Source: Flavobacteriales bacterium
GTDB taxonomy: Bacteria; Bacteroidota; Bacteroidia; UBA10329
DNA: 64,000 nt
Assembly (NCBI GenBank): GCA_020635535.1
Contig: JACJZP010000001.1
Span: 124,001-188,000 of the forward strand
Reading direction: 5' to 3'
The notes below the pieces were generated by a model. It did no database searches, was not told where the DNA came from, and saw only the letters and a list, made by a program, of their open reading frames with translations. Of this stretch, positions 17,266 through 26,373 are shown in pieces. How positions within the stretch are numbered: position 1 is the stretch's first letter; each line of letters opens with the position of its first letter. Position numbers and translations under genes: made by a program.

Positions 17266-17868
17266 ATGGCTTTTGAATTACCGCCTCTTCCATATGCTTA
17301 TGATGCATTGGAACCACATATTGATGCACGAACAATGGAAATCCATCATGGTAAGCACCATGCGGGGTACACCAATAATCTGAATAATGCAATTGCAGGA
17401 ACCGATCTTGAAGGAAAATCCATTGAAGAGATTCTTGTAGTTGGGTTTGACAATGCTGCTGTAAGAAACAACGGTGGTGGTTTTTACAATCACGACTTAT
17501 TTTGGAAAGTAATGTCACCGAACGGTGGTGGACATCCTTCAGGCGAATTGGGCGATGCCATCAATGCAGCGTTCAGATCTTATGATGCTTTCAAAGATGT
17601 ATTCAGCAAGGCTGCGGCAACTCGCTTTGGTTCAGGCTGGGCTTGGCTTTGCGTTAAGGATGGCAAGCTTGAAGTTTGTAGCACCGCGAACCAAGATAAT
17701 CCATTGATGCCAAGTGTTGGATGCAGTGGAACCCCGATTCTTGGATTGGATGTTTGGGAACATGCATACTATTTGAACTATCAGAACAGAAGACCAGATT
17801 ACATAGCCGCCTTCTTCAATGTGATAAACTGGGATGAGGTTACTAAGCGATTCAACGCTGCCAAATAA
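17266..17868 (+). CDS. superoxide dismutase (Fe/Mn)
   Basis: Converts superoxide to oxygen and hydrogen peroxide. The 200-residue cytoplasmic protein (no signal peptide) has the four metal ligands H27 (MEIHHGKHH), H76 (FYNHDLFW), D162 and H166 (DVWEHAYYLNYQNRRPDY). Whether the metal is iron or manganese cannot be decided safely by eye. It is divergent from kbl and ends at a strong palindromic terminator. Confidence 0.96.
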   Translation: MAFELPPLPYAYDALEPHIDARTMEIHHGKHHAGYTNNLNNAIAGTDLEGKSIEEILVVGFDNAAVRNNGGGFYNHDLFWKVMSPNGGGHPSGELGDAINAAFRSYDAFKDVFSKAAATRFGSGWAWLCVKDGKLEVCSTANQDNPLMPSVGCSGTPILGLDVWEHAYYLNYQNRRPDYIAAFFNVINWDEVTKRFNAAK

Positions 17869-17890
17869 TTCCAGTCGTTAGTCGAAATGA

Positions 17891-17922
17891 AAAGGGCTCC
17901 GAATTCGGAGCCCTTTCTTTTT
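17891..17922 (+). terminator. terminator of superoxide dismutase
   Basis: A fully symmetrical 26-base palindrome (13-bp arms, left arm AAAGGGCTCCGAA) is followed by CTTTTT. It lies 23 bases after the sod stop and just before the convergent glmS stop, which it may also serve. Confidence 0.92.
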
Positions 17923-17938
17923 GTTGTGAATGCAGTAA

Positions 17939-19777
17939 TTATTCTACCGTTACTGACTTGGCCAAGTTTCTTGGTTGGTCAACGTTACAACCGCGCATTA
18001 CTGCTATGTAATAGGATAACAGCTGAAGTGGAACAGACGCCAAAATTGGAACCAATGCCTCTTCCGTATCCGGAATCTCAATAACGTGGTCAGCAAGTTC
18101 TGCGGCAGTAACATCACCTTCGGTTACAATGGCAATGATCTTTCCCTTGCGAGCCTTAACTTCCTGTATGTTGCTGATCACCTTCTCATAATTGCCCTTG
18201 CTTGTTGCGATAACTACAACAGGCATTTCTTCATCGATCAATGCAATTGGACCGTGTTTCATCTCAGCAGCAGGATAACCTTCTGCATGGATGTAGGAAA
18301 TCTCCTTCAACTTCAGCGCCCCCTCAAGTGCAACGGGAAAATTATAACCGCGACCCAGATACAAGAAGTTTCGAACATCTTTATACTGCTTTGAAATATG
18401 TTCAACCAAGCTTGCGGTCTTCAGAGTTTCTTCCACCTGCTTTGGAAGCTTTTCCAAGGAGGCTAACATTTGATGGAATCTTGATTCCGGAATTGACCCT
18501 CTTTTATGGGCCAAACGCAAAGCCATTAGAATCAGCACTGTAACTTGGGCCGTAAAGGCTTTTGTGGAGGCTACACCGATCTCAGGGCCAGCATGCGTGT
18601 ATGAACCTGCATCGGTGACACGGGAGATGGAAGAACCTACTACATTACAAATTCCAATGGTAGTTGCCCCCTTCGATTTGGCCAGTTCCAAGGCAGCCAA
18701 GGTATCTGCAGTTTCTCCAGACTGAGAAATGGCAATAACCACATCCTCCTCATTGATAATGGGATTCCGATACCTGAATTCAGAGGCGTACTCAACCTCC
18801 ACAGGAATCCGCGCCAAATCCTCAATCAAGTATTCACCAACCAGACCCGCATGCCATGATGTGCCGCAGGCCACAATAATGATTCGCTTAGCGCTGACAA
18901 GCTTTTGCTCGTAATCGATGATTCCGCCAAGACTGACGTCTCCACTCTCAACATGGAAGCGGCCTCGCATACTGTCGGCAATTGACTTGGGTTGTTCGAA
19001 GATCTCCTTTAACATGAAGTGGTCATAACCTCCCTTCTCCAATGCCTCCAAGTGCAACTCCAACTCCTGAATGTAAGGTGTAAGCGTTTCGTTCTCAATG
19101 TTCTTGATCCTTACCTCTTGACCCAGACGGAGTTCAACAATTTGCTCATCTTCCAGATAGACCACCTCTTTGGTGTATTCAACAATTGGAGTGGCGTCTG
19201 ATGCCAAGAAGAACTCTCCTTTGCCTATACCCACAACCATAGGGCTTCCCTTCTTTGCTCCAATAATGACATTCGGATCATTGCGGTCAAGCACCGCAAT
19301 TGCATAAGCGCCTACTACTTGTGTCAGCGCAACTCTAACGGCCTCAGCCAATGGAAGATCTTCGTTTGCCTGAACATCTTCAATGAGATGAACCAGAACT
19401 TCCGTGTCGGTATCACTTTTGAATACATGACCACGCTTTTTCAGCTCTGTCTTGAGTGAATCATAATTCTCAATGATTCCGTTGTGAATTATTGCCAGAT
19501 GCTCATTACCAGACTGATGCGGGTGAGCATTAACATCATTCGGTTCCCCATGGGTAGCCCAGCGTGTGTGTCCTATGCCCACAACTCCAGACACGTCCTT
19601 TCCAGATGCAAAAGCTTCAAGATCCGATACTTTTCCCTTGCATTTATAAACATTCAATCCAGCATTCACCAATGATATGCCCGCACTGTCGTACCCTCGG
19701 TATTCAAGCCTTCTCAGACCTTTAATAAGTATTGGGTATGCCTCTTTGTTACCAATGTATGCTACGATGCCGCACAT
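17939..19777 (-). CDS. glmS: glutamine-fructose-6-phosphate aminotransferase (isomerizing)
   Basis: Makes glucosamine-6-phosphate, the entry to peptidoglycan and LPS amino sugars. I start at 19777 (MCGIVAYIG) and not at the upstream ATG 19786, because the catalytic Cys must follow the initiator Met. That gives 612 residues: an N-terminal glutaminase (YRGYDSAG, HTRWATHG, HNGIIENY) and two SIS sugar-isomerase domains (CGTSWHAGLVGEYLIEDLA, SQSGETADT, ending PRNLAKSVTVE). The start is one base after the DUF4270 stop, so translation is probably coupled and there is no room for a glmS ribozyme. Confidence 0.97.
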   Translation of the reverse strand: MCGIVAYIGNKEAYPILIKGLRRLEYRGYDSAGISLVNAGLNVYKCKGKVSDLEAFASGKDVSGVVGIGHTRWATHGEPNDVNAHPHQSGNEHLAIIHNGIIENYDSLKTELKKRGHVFKSDTDTEVLVHLIEDVQANEDLPLAEAVRVALTQVVGAYAIAVLDRNDPNVIIGAKKGSPMVVGIGKGEFFLASDATPIVEYTKEVVYLEDEQIVELRLGQEVRIKNIENETLTPYIQELELHLEALEKGGYDHFMLKEIFEQPKSIADSMRGRFHVESGDVSLGGIIDYEQKLVSAKRIIIVACGTSWHAGLVGEYLIEDLARIPVEVEYASEFRYRNPIINEEDVVIAISQSGETADTLAALELAKSKGATTIGICNVVGSSISRVTDAGSYTHAGPEIGVASTKAFTAQVTVLILMALRLAHKRGSIPESRFHQMLASLEKLPKQVEETLKTASLVEHISKQYKDVRNFLYLGRGYNFPVALEGALKLKEISYIHAEGYPAAEMKHGPIALIDEEMPVVVIATSKGNYEKVISNIQEVKARKGKIIAIVTEGDVTAAELADHVIEIPDTEEALVPILASVPLQLLSYYIAVMRGCNVDQPRNLAKSVTVE

Positions 19778-19778
19778 T

Positions 19779-21098
19779 TCAATCAATTAAGGTGTAAGTC
19801 ATTCTAAGTTTCATAGGATTGTCTGGATGCTCCGGACCGTTTAGAACCGCCCGAGTTCCGTCTATTACCACAACAGGTGTAATGTAAATCCCGTAATACT
19901 CCCGCTCGGGATGATTCAGAATGCCCTGCAAATATCTGGCAATGTTGAAAACGTATTCCTTCTTATCGCTATCGTAGATTCCTCCGTAGTAATTGACCCC
20001 TGCCGAGACCTCTCCGTATACATCTACGATCTGGAATGCGCTGTCATACTCATTGATGCTGGCAACTTGAAGTAGCACCGGAAGACCGAATTCATCCATG
20101 GAACCTTCATCCACAGGCAATACCAATTCGGCTTTGTTAATAGCCACGTAACCAAAATTGTTCAATTCGCGCAAATGCGGAAAATCAGCCCTGATACGGG
20201 TGCCGGCATAAGACTGTAAGTACAGCTTCTGACCTCCTGTAACGGTTCCGCCAAACACGGCATATTGAACATCCGTACTGAAATCGTGTCCGGCATTGGT
20301 AAAGACCGCATTGTTGTTATCCAATAGCAACTCTTTGTGAAGGGAATCCTCTTCTGAATTACTGTAGTAGATCTCGATTCTTGAGTCATCAGATGCCAAG
20401 TTGAAATACAACAATGAACCATAGTCCGTAGGCATTTGAGATGACAGCGACTGGAGGTTAAACCCCTTGAACTCACTCAAGAAATCCGCATTCGAACTTA
20501 GGTGCGGAGAATTCAGAATTCGTTGGCCAAAGGCATCATCCAATCTTACCCTGAAGGAGGGAAAAAGTGGCACTGAATCGAAAACAGTTGGAACAGTATT
20601 CAGCAGGTCGGGCTTAAATTGAATCTCGGCCAATGGCGAAGAGCTTACGATCTGGGCCACATCATCCGAGTAATAAGTGGAATCCGCGTATAGATCTTCG
20701 CCAATCTCATAAACTCCAAAATGGTGTGTCCCTTTCAATTTATCGATTCGGCCATACGAACCCGAGTATGCCAGATTCAAGATAATCGAATCCAATTGTG
20801 GATTACTTCCAAAATCTGTTGGTTCAGCGGGCAACCTGAATTGCGTGAACAACTGAGACCTCACTCGTCCGAATATGGGATCACCAAAATCACCAACTAT
20901 GTAAGTTCCTCTTCCAGAAGTTCTCACAGAATCAAATGTCACGGTCTGAGCCTTAACGGTGAAGGTGTCTACCCAAGTGAGCCCCATTTCCTCATTACCC
21001 GGAAGCACATCAAGACCTATTCCATCAGGTTCCTTACATCCAACAACAAACAATGCTGCCAATAAGACTACCAAGAACAAGTGGATTGAATATCGCAT
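19779..21098 (-). CDS. DUF4270 lipoprotein
   Basis: A 439-residue exported protein with a lipoprotein signal (LLAALFVVGC, Cys at about 21) and the DUF4270 pattern: GIGLDVLPG after the Cys, a VGDFGDPIFGRVRSQLFTQF segment, and a C-terminal RYLQGILNHPE...YGIYITPV. The family is almost restricted to Bacteroidota and its function is not known. It lies directly upstream of glmS, an arrangement often seen in the phylum, which suggests an envelope role. Confidence 0.88.
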   Translation of the reverse strand: MRYSIHLFLVVLLAALFVVGCKEPDGIGLDVLPGNEEMGLTWVDTFTVKAQTVTFDSVRTSGRGTYIVGDFGDPIFGRVRSQLFTQFRLPAEPTDFGSNPQLDSIILNLAYSGSYGRIDKLKGTHHFGVYEIGEDLYADSTYYSDDVAQIVSSSPLAEIQFKPDLLNTVPTVFDSVPLFPSFRVRLDDAFGQRILNSPHLSSNADFLSEFKGFNLQSLSSQMPTDYGSLLYFNLASDDSRIEIYYSNSEEDSLHKELLLDNNNAVFTNAGHDFSTDVQYAVFGGTVTGGQKLYLQSYAGTRIRADFPHLRELNNFGYVAINKAELVLPVDEGSMDEFGLPVLLQVASINEYDSAFQIVDVYGEVSAGVNYYGGIYDSDKKEYVFNIARYLQGILNHPEREYYGIYITPVVVIDGTRAVLNGPEHPDNPMKLRMTYTLID

Positions 21099-21103
21099 AG
21101 GGT

Positions 21104-21140
21104 CAAAATAAAGAAGCGGAGAGACTAACCCTCCGCTTTT
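21104..21140 (-). terminator. terminator of the glycogen synthase-like gene
   Basis: On the minus strand AAGCGGAG (21138-21131) pairs with CTCCGCTT (21121-21114) across a 9-base loop and is followed by a T-rich tail (CTTTATTTTG). It lies 35 bases after the stop and just before the DUF4270 start. Confidence 0.78.
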
Positions 21141-21172
21141 ATCAATTATTGTTCAACGAATGTTAAAACTTC

Positions 21173-22003
21173 TCAATCTGCCAATATCGATTGTTCTGCA
21201 AGAACTTCTGTATAGAAATCAGAATAGGCATCCAAATAAGTATCTTCATCCTTGTATCCAAGGGCCAATTTATCAGCACCGGTAATTTCAGCTGCCTGCT
21301 CAGGCGTAAGTTCTTCCTCTCCTGCAATAACCGCATCGGCATACTTAATTGCCGTTCTTGTCAAAGCAATGTGCGAAGAGTCGGTCCAGTCAGCTACATC
21401 CTCATCAGTCAAAGTGTCAAACTTCACTTTTTCAGCAAATCGATCACTCAATTGGCCGTTAAATGCATCGTTATACACCGAGTATACCACCTTGGAGTTC
21501 TCAAAGATAGGGTCATCCTTATACACGGTTTTGATGAAGTAAGGTAGCAGCGCGGTCATCCATCCATGACAATGGATCACATCCGGTGCCCAACCAAGCT
21601 TCTTTACTGTCTCAATAACCCCACGGCAAAAGAAAATGGCACGCTCATCATTGTCCGAAAAGAATTTCCCCTCTTTACTGGTCAAAAAGGACTTTCTCTG
21701 AAAGTACTCCTCGTTGTCAATAAAGTAAACCTGCATTCTGGCAGGTTGTATGGACGCTACTTTAATTATCAGCGGATGGTCAGTATCATCAACAATGAGA
21801 TTCATCCCCGAAAGTCGAATAACCTCGTGCAATTGATTTCTTCTTTCGTTAATGCAGCCGAAGCGCGGCATGAAAGTCCTGATCTCCCGTCCTCTTTCCT
21901 GTGTTCCTTGTGGAAGGTGTCTTCCTATTTTGCCAATGGTACTTTCTGGCAGATATGGTACTACTTCCTGTGAAACGAACAGCACTCTCTCCTTTTGCGT
22001 CAT
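21173..22003 (-). CDS. glycogen/starch synthase, GT5 N-terminal domain only
   Basis: A 276-residue protein matching only the N-terminal catalytic domain of GT5 glycogen synthase: VLFVSQEVVPYLPES, the FMPRFGCINERR segment, ADP-glucose-side FFCRGVIETVKKLGWAPDVI and HCHGWMTALLPYFIK. The GT1-like C-terminal half is missing, so it may not make glycogen. The start at 22003 (MTQKERVLFVSQ) is chosen over an ATG at 22093 whose extra residues are unlike the family. It is divergent from panC and carries its own terminator. Single-domain forms beside panC are familiar to me from Bacteroidota; the function is unclear. Confidence 0.82.
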   Translation of the reverse strand: MTQKERVLFVSQEVVPYLPESTIGKIGRHLPQGTQERGREIRTFMPRFGCINERRNQLHEVIRLSGMNLIVDDTDHPLIIKVASIQPARMQVYFIDNEEYFQRKSFLTSKEGKFFSDNDERAIFFCRGVIETVKKLGWAPDVIHCHGWMTALLPYFIKTVYKDDPIFENSKVVYSVYNDAFNGQLSDRFAEKVKFDTLTDEDVADWTDSSHIALTRTAIKYADAVIAGEEELTPEQAAEITGADKLALGYKDEDTYLDAYSDFYTEVLAEQSILAD

Positions 22004-22137
22004 GTGATTGCGATTTTGATGAAAACAGGCGGCAAATTTACAAATAAAAAGCGCTACAGGCAAGATTTGGCGCGGCCTACAGCGAATCTGCATCTGTTAC
22101 ATAAGCATTTTTTTCGACTTTATCAACATGCTCTTTT

Positions 22138-22145
22138 TAGCTTTG
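22138..22145 (+). promoter_or_regulatory. -7 element of panC
   Basis: TAGCTTTG is an exact TAnnTTTG match ending 14 bases before the panC ATG (22160). It supports that start over the upstream frame beginning at 21995. Confidence 0.55.
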
Positions 22146-22159
22146 TTGTCACGCTCAAA

Positions 22160-22996
22160 ATGCAGATTTTAACAACAGCATCTCAAATGCATGCTTATGC
22201 GAAGAGGGTTCGGTCGTCTGGCCGAACCATTGGTTTCGTACCGACCATGGGTGCCCTGCATGAAGGTCATGCAACCTTAGTAAAGGCCGCAAAGAACCGA
22301 TGTGATGTGGTGGTGGTGTCTGTGTTCGTTAATCCCACCCAGTTCAATCAGACCGATGACCTTGAAAAGTATCCGAGAACGTTTGAGGCTGATAGGAGCA
22401 TGCTTATCGATATAGGTGCAAATGCCATGTTTTTTCCAAGCGTTGATGAAGTATATCCGAAGGATGTACGCACAAACTTTAATATGGATGGACTTGACCA
22501 GACAATGGAGGGCCCGAACAGACCAGGTCACTTCAACGGGGTGGTACAAGTGGTAATGAGACTTTTTGACCTGACCCAACCGACTGTGGCCTTCTTCGGT
22601 GAAAAAGACTTTCAACAACTGACCATTATCAAGTATATGACCAATAAACTGGGCTACCCTGTAAGCATAGTGGGTTGTCCAACCGTTAGAGAGAACGATG
22701 GCCTTGCAATGAGTTCGCGCAACGTTCGGCTGACGCCTAACGAAAGAAGAATCGCACCGGTCATTTACGAAACATTGACTTCCATTAAGACCCAGATTGC
22801 CACGCTTGGGCCAGCAGAATCAAGAAAAAACGCGATAAACAAACTTATTGACATTCCAGAACTCAAATTGGAATATCTGGAATTGGTGGATCCTGTTACA
22901 CTCGAAACATCAAATGAGGACTCCGAGTCAATACAGGCTTGCATTGCCGTATGGGTTGGGGATGTGCGTCTCATAGACAATATGAGAGTGAAATGA
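22160..22996 (+). CDS. panC: pantoate-beta-alanine ligase
   Basis: Joins pantoate and beta-alanine with ATP to make pantothenate. The 278-residue protein has the HIGH-like FVPTMGALHEGHATLV, VSVFVNPTQFNQTDDLEKYPR, FFGEKDFQQLTIIKYM, and the REND...GLAMSSRNVRL block. The start at ATG 22160 (MQILTTASQM) is set by a -7 element just upstream and by family length; the longer open frame back to 21995 overlaps the divergent gene. panD follows after 16 bases. Confidence 0.96.
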   Translation: MQILTTASQMHAYAKRVRSSGRTIGFVPTMGALHEGHATLVKAAKNRCDVVVVSVFVNPTQFNQTDDLEKYPRTFEADRSMLIDIGANAMFFPSVDEVYPKDVRTNFNMDGLDQTMEGPNRPGHFNGVVQVVMRLFDLTQPTVAFFGEKDFQQLTIIKYMTNKLGYPVSIVGCPTVRENDGLAMSSRNVRLTPNERRIAPVIYETLTSIKTQIATLGPAESRKNAINKLIDIPELKLEYLELVDPVTLETSNEDSESIQACIAVWVGDVRLIDNMRVK

Positions 22997-22997
22997 T

Positions 22998-23005
22998 TAC
23001 TTTTG
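22998..23005 (+). promoter_or_regulatory. -7 element of panD
   Basis: TACTTTTG is an exact TAnnTTTG match only 7 bases before the panD ATG, so panD could also be transcribed separately from panC with a very short leader. Confidence 0.55.
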
Positions 23006-23012
23006 CGGCCCC

Positions 23013-23363
23013 ATGCAAGTTCACGTCCTAAAAAGCAAAATTCATCGTGTAACCGTAACCGAAGCCGATCTGAATTATATTGGCAGTATTACCTTGGATC
23101 CAGACTTGATGGAAGCCGCCAACATGATCGAGGGAGAGAAGGTTCAAATCGTCAATATAAATAATGGCGAGCGCTTGGAAACATACATTATCACCGGTGA
23201 ACGCGGCTCAAAAGCAGTTTGTCTCAACGGCCCAGCAGCAAGAAAGGTCGCTGTTGGAGATATCATTATCGTCATTTCATACGCGATCATGGATATGGAG
23301 GAGGCAAAGCAATTCAAGCCAACTCTAGTTTTTCCAGACACGGAAACCAATTCTTTGGTTTAA
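23013..23363 (+). CDS. panD: aspartate 1-decarboxylase
   Basis: Makes beta-alanine for pantothenate synthesis, the partner substrate of the preceding PanC. The 116-residue proenzyme shows the self-cleavage site G24-S25 in YIGSITLDP, which creates the pyruvoyl cofactor. Also typical are KSKIHRVTVTEADL and GPAARKVAVGDIIIVISYA. Length is normal. Confidence 0.97.
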   Translation: MQVHVLKSKIHRVTVTEADLNYIGSITLDPDLMEAANMIEGEKVQIVNINNGERLETYIITGERGSKAVCLNGPAARKVAVGDIIIVISYAIMDMEEAKQFKPTLVFPDTETNSLV

Positions 23364-23376
23364 CAAACTGTTTTCA

Positions 23377-24387
23377 GTGAAGCAAAAGTTTATAAGTGTC
23401 CTCAAAGTGGTCATTCCTCTTGGTATTGGCATTTTCGTTATCTGGTATCAGTTCAGTCAACTAACGGATGAACAGCTTCAGGAAATAAAACAGTCGTTTG
23501 AACAGGCAAACTATTTTTGGGTGGCTACCAGCGTTCTGCTGGGCCTAATGAGTCATGTTAGTAGAGCTTGGAGGTGGAAATACACATTAGAACCCTTAGG
23601 ATTCACTACGAGGTTTTACAATAATTTTTTCGCGGTAATGATAGGATATGTGGCAAACATCGTGCTTCCAAGACTGGGAGAGGTGTGGAGGTGTGTCATG
23701 CTATCGCGATTCGAAAACACAACCTTTGAAAAAACCTTTGGAACCGTGGTAGCAGAGCGAGTTGCTGACATGGTCATTCTAGCAGCAATCGTGGTTTTGG
23801 TGGTGATCATGCAGTTATCCATGTTGAAAGAAAGTATAGAATCACTGCTCTCAGGATACATGGAAAACAATTCCATGAATGAGTTAGCTATAAAGATAGT
23901 TGTAGCCATGTTGGTTGTTGGAATTGGGTCGTCCGCATTGTGGTGGCTGATCAAAAAATCGACCAATGCGTTTTTCGTCAAGATGCGGAGCCTGATTCAA
24001 GGGCTCTTTGATGGCATCATGTCAATCCTCAGAATGGATCGAAAATGGGCCTTCCTTTTCCACACCTTATTTATTTGGGCAATGTACGTTGGAATGTATT
24101 ACGTACCATTCTTAGCCCTACCAGAGACTGCAGATGCTTCTATCGGAGCGGTCTTGGCATCATTTGTAATGGCCAGCTTCAGCATTGTCTTGGTGCAAGG
24201 TGGAATAGGGGTTTACCCTATTGCTGTAGCACAAACTTTGATCGTCTATGGGATTCCTTACGAGAGCGGATTTGCAATGGGCTGGATTATTTGGGTTGCA
24301 CAAACCATTATGATTGTACTTTTTGGGGTGGTATCTTTGGTGCTGATGCCCATGGTAAATTCTGCTAAATCAATTCAAAGCACTTAG
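23377..24387 (+). CDS. flippase-like (lysylphosphatidylglycerol synthase TM-type) membrane protein
   Basis: A 336-residue inner-membrane protein with about eight hydrophobic segments. It shows features of the UPF0104/LPG-synthase TM family: RAWRWKYTLEPLG, the NIVLPRLGEVWRCVMLSRFE block, VVAERVADMVIL and a late QGGIGVYP. Members move lipids or lipid-linked sugars, and this branch is uncharacterised. The start is GTG at 23377, 13 bases after panD, so it is probably co-transcribed with panCD. Confidence 0.85.
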   Translation: MKQKFISVLKVVIPLGIGIFVIWYQFSQLTDEQLQEIKQSFEQANYFWVATSVLLGLMSHVSRAWRWKYTLEPLGFTTRFYNNFFAVMIGYVANIVLPRLGEVWRCVMLSRFENTTFEKTFGTVVAERVADMVILAAIVVLVVIMQLSMLKESIESLLSGYMENNSMNELAIKIVVAMLVVGIGSSALWWLIKKSTNAFFVKMRSLIQGLFDGIMSILRMDRKWAFLFHTLFIWAMYVGMYYVPFLALPETADASIGAVLASFVMASFSIVLVQGGIGVYPIAVAQTLIVYGIPYESGFAMGWIIWVAQTIMIVLFGVVSLVLMPMVNSAKSIQST

Positions 24388-24401
24388 TTTGGCGGGTTGC
24401 G

Positions 24402-24409
24402 TATATTTG
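24402..24409 (+). promoter_or_regulatory. -7 element before the lipoprotein gene
   Basis: TATATTTG is an exact TAnnTTTG match. It lies inside the longest open frame, so the real start must be downstream, at ATG 24436. Confidence 0.45.
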
Positions 24410-24435
24410 AGTTTGTGAAATTGACTTCATACATC

Positions 24436-24909
24436 ATGCAGCATTTGAAAAAGTTAATCACAGTGATCCTGATCTTATCTGTGATGATTTCGTTACACTC
24501 GTGCAGTTCAACCAAAATCAATCGACTTGAAGGGCAATGGCAACTTTTTTGGATCGATCATTTGGATGATGAGAATATTTATTTGTGGGAATTTGCCAAT
24601 GATGGAACTTTCGCCATTTTACAGTTCACTCCCCCTACTCCGACCACACCTGGTACTAAGAGTGTTCTAATTCGCGCCAGTTACGAAACCCGTGCTGAAT
24701 TCAACAAGGCAGTTGTAAGAATATTCGATGTGCAGAATCAGCACTCATCAGGCTTTAATCAGCTAAGCTTAGTTGATCAGGCTTCATATGACGTTGATTG
24801 GATGATACTGGAGGTTGATGATGAGGTATTGAGAATAGGAAGCGATGACACAAACCAGCATAACGGTGGTGCTGGATTTGTAATTCGGGAATTCACTAAG
24901 GTTCAGTAA
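24436..24909 (+). CDS. lipocalin-like lipoprotein of unknown function
   Basis: A 157-residue exported lipoprotein. The signal peptide MQHLKKLITVILILSVMIS ends in the lipobox LHSC. After it comes INRLEGQWQLFWIDHLDDEN, which resembles the first strand of lipocalin-like or META-type domains, but I cannot assign a family. ATG 24436 is chosen because a -7 element lies just upstream at 24402-24409 and the signal peptide begins there. It sits between the flippase-like gene and radA. Confidence 0.7.
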   Translation: MQHLKKLITVILILSVMISLHSCSSTKINRLEGQWQLFWIDHLDDENIYLWEFANDGTFAILQFTPPTPTTPGTKSVLIRASYETRAEFNKAVVRIFDVQNQHSSGFNQLSLVDQASYDVDWMILEVDDEVLRIGSDDTNQHNGGAGFVIREFTKVQ

Positions 24910-24914
24910 TTCCG

Positions 24915-24922
24915 CATCTTTG
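24915..24922 (+). promoter_or_regulatory. -7 element of radA
   Basis: CATCTTTG matches TAnnTTTG at all but the first base and ends 5 bases before the radA ATG, implying a nearly leaderless mRNA. Confidence 0.4.
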
Positions 24923-24927
24923 CCAAA

Positions 24928-26298
24928 ATGGCAAAGGTTAAAACCAATTTTTTCTGTCAGAATTGTGGACATTCCTCTCCAAAATGGGAAGGAAAATGTT
25001 CTTCGTGTGGTGAATGGAATACTTACGTTGAAGAAGTCGTTTCAACCAAATCTTCTGCGTCTGAAAAACCAAAACTCGGAGCTTCGGGGAAGCAATTTGA
25101 GATTCGTTCCATCACAGAAATTGAGGCGAATCCAGAAACACGATATCCAACTCCCGATAAGGAATTCGACCGAGTACTTGGAGGCGGATTGGTTCCGGGT
25201 TCTTTGACTTTGATTGGTGGTGAACCTGGCATCGGAAAATCCACCTTGCTGCTTCAATTGGCCTTGAATTGGCCAAAGAAGAAAATCCTTTACATCTCTG
25301 GCGAGGAAAGCGAAGGACAGATAAAAATGCGTGCTGAACGCATCGGCATTCGAAACTCTGAATGCTACATCCTGACGGAAACCTCCACTCTCAAGCTTTT
25401 CAAGCAGATCAAGAAGTTGGAGCCAGAAGTGATCATCGTTGATTCGATTCAAACCGTTTATTCCGAGTTAATTGAATCCACACCAGGCAGCGTTTCTCAA
25501 ATACGAGAATGTACGGGCGAATTTCTTCGCTTCGCGAAAGAGAATGACGTTCCTGTAATTCTGGTCGGGCATATCACAAAAGATGGCTCCATCGCTGGTC
25601 CGAAGATTCTGGAGCACATGGTTGACACGGTGCTTCAATTTGAAGGCGACCGACATCATTTGTATCGCATTGTCCGTGCGGTAAAAAACCGATTTGGTTC
25701 TACACCAGAACTCGGCATCTATGAAATGAAGTCCGCTGGCTTGGAAGCTGTTTCCGACCCAAGCAGAATTCTTGTCCCTGACCGAGAAGAAGCCTTGAGC
25801 GGTGTTGCCATTTCTGCCACCTTGGAAGGAATTCGACCTATGCTGATTGAAACGCAGGCATTAGTAAGTTCTGCTGTTTATGGAACGCCTCAACGTTCTG
25901 CAACTGGTTTTGACATCCGAAGATTGAATATGCTTCTCGCGGTTCTCGAAAAACGTTGTGGATTCAATCTCGGTTCAAAAGACGTTTTCCTAAACATCAC
26001 TGGCGGTTTGAAGGTTGATGATCCCGCCTTGGACCTTGGAGTTATCTGTGCAATCCTGTCCTCAAATGCCGACCTACCAATTCAACCAGACAATTGTTTT
26101 GCAGCTGAAGTTGGCCTTAGCGGGGAAATTCGTCCCGTGAACCGCATTGAGCAACGGATTGAAGAAGCGGCCAAAATGGGCATGAAACGCATTTTCATTT
26201 CTAAGCGGAATGCAGATGCCAACGTCATGAAAAACAAGCAGATTCAGGTGGTGGCGGTTGCGAAAGTAAATGACGTATTCGCCCAGCTTTTCGGGTAA
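24928..26298 (+). CDS. radA: DNA repair protein RadA
   Basis: Branch-migrating ATPase that processes recombination intermediates. The 456-residue protein has the zinc finger C10-C13-C24-C27, the Walker A GEPGIGKST (98-106), the RadA-specific KNRFG near 252-256 and a Lon-like C-terminal domain (LNITGGLKVDDPALDLGVI). Family-typical length. It follows a lipoprotein gene and precedes a MarC-like gene with its own promoter. Confidence 0.97.
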   Translation: MAKVKTNFFCQNCGHSSPKWEGKCSSCGEWNTYVEEVVSTKSSASEKPKLGASGKQFEIRSITEIEANPETRYPTPDKEFDRVLGGGLVPGSLTLIGGEPGIGKSTLLLQLALNWPKKKILYISGEESEGQIKMRAERIGIRNSECYILTETSTLKLFKQIKKLEPEVIIVDSIQTVYSELIESTPGSVSQIRECTGEFLRFAKENDVPVILVGHITKDGSIAGPKILEHMVDTVLQFEGDRHHLYRIVRAVKNRFGSTPELGIYEMKSAGLEAVSDPSRILVPDREEALSGVAISATLEGIRPMLIETQALVSSAVYGTPQRSATGFDIRRLNMLLAVLEKRCGFNLGSKDVFLNITGGLKVDDPALDLGVICAILSSNADLPIQPDNCFAAEVGLSGEIRPVNRIEQRIEEAAKMGMKRIFISKRNADANVMKNKQIQVVAVAKVNDVFAQLFG

Positions 26299-26319
26299 CC
26301 AAGAATTAGCAAATCTTAG

Positions 26320-26349
26320 TTGCACAGCTTGCCGCGAAATCTACTTTTG
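26320..26349 (+). promoter_or_regulatory. promoter of the MarC-like gene
   Basis: TTG (26320-26322), 19 bases, then TACTTTTG (26342-26349) is a complete match to the Bacteroidota promoter. The ATG follows 24 bases later at 26374. Confidence 0.75.
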
Positions 26350-26373
26350 CGCGCCATTTCAAAAACGCATGTC

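Noticed and set aside
17891..17916. 26-base palindrome after sod as an attachment site
   Set aside because: It is followed by a T run and sits between convergent stops, so an ordinary terminator explains it.
19777..19800. glmS ribozyme upstream of glmS
   Set aside because: The glmS start is one base from the DUF4270 stop, leaving no leader in which a ribozyme could fit.
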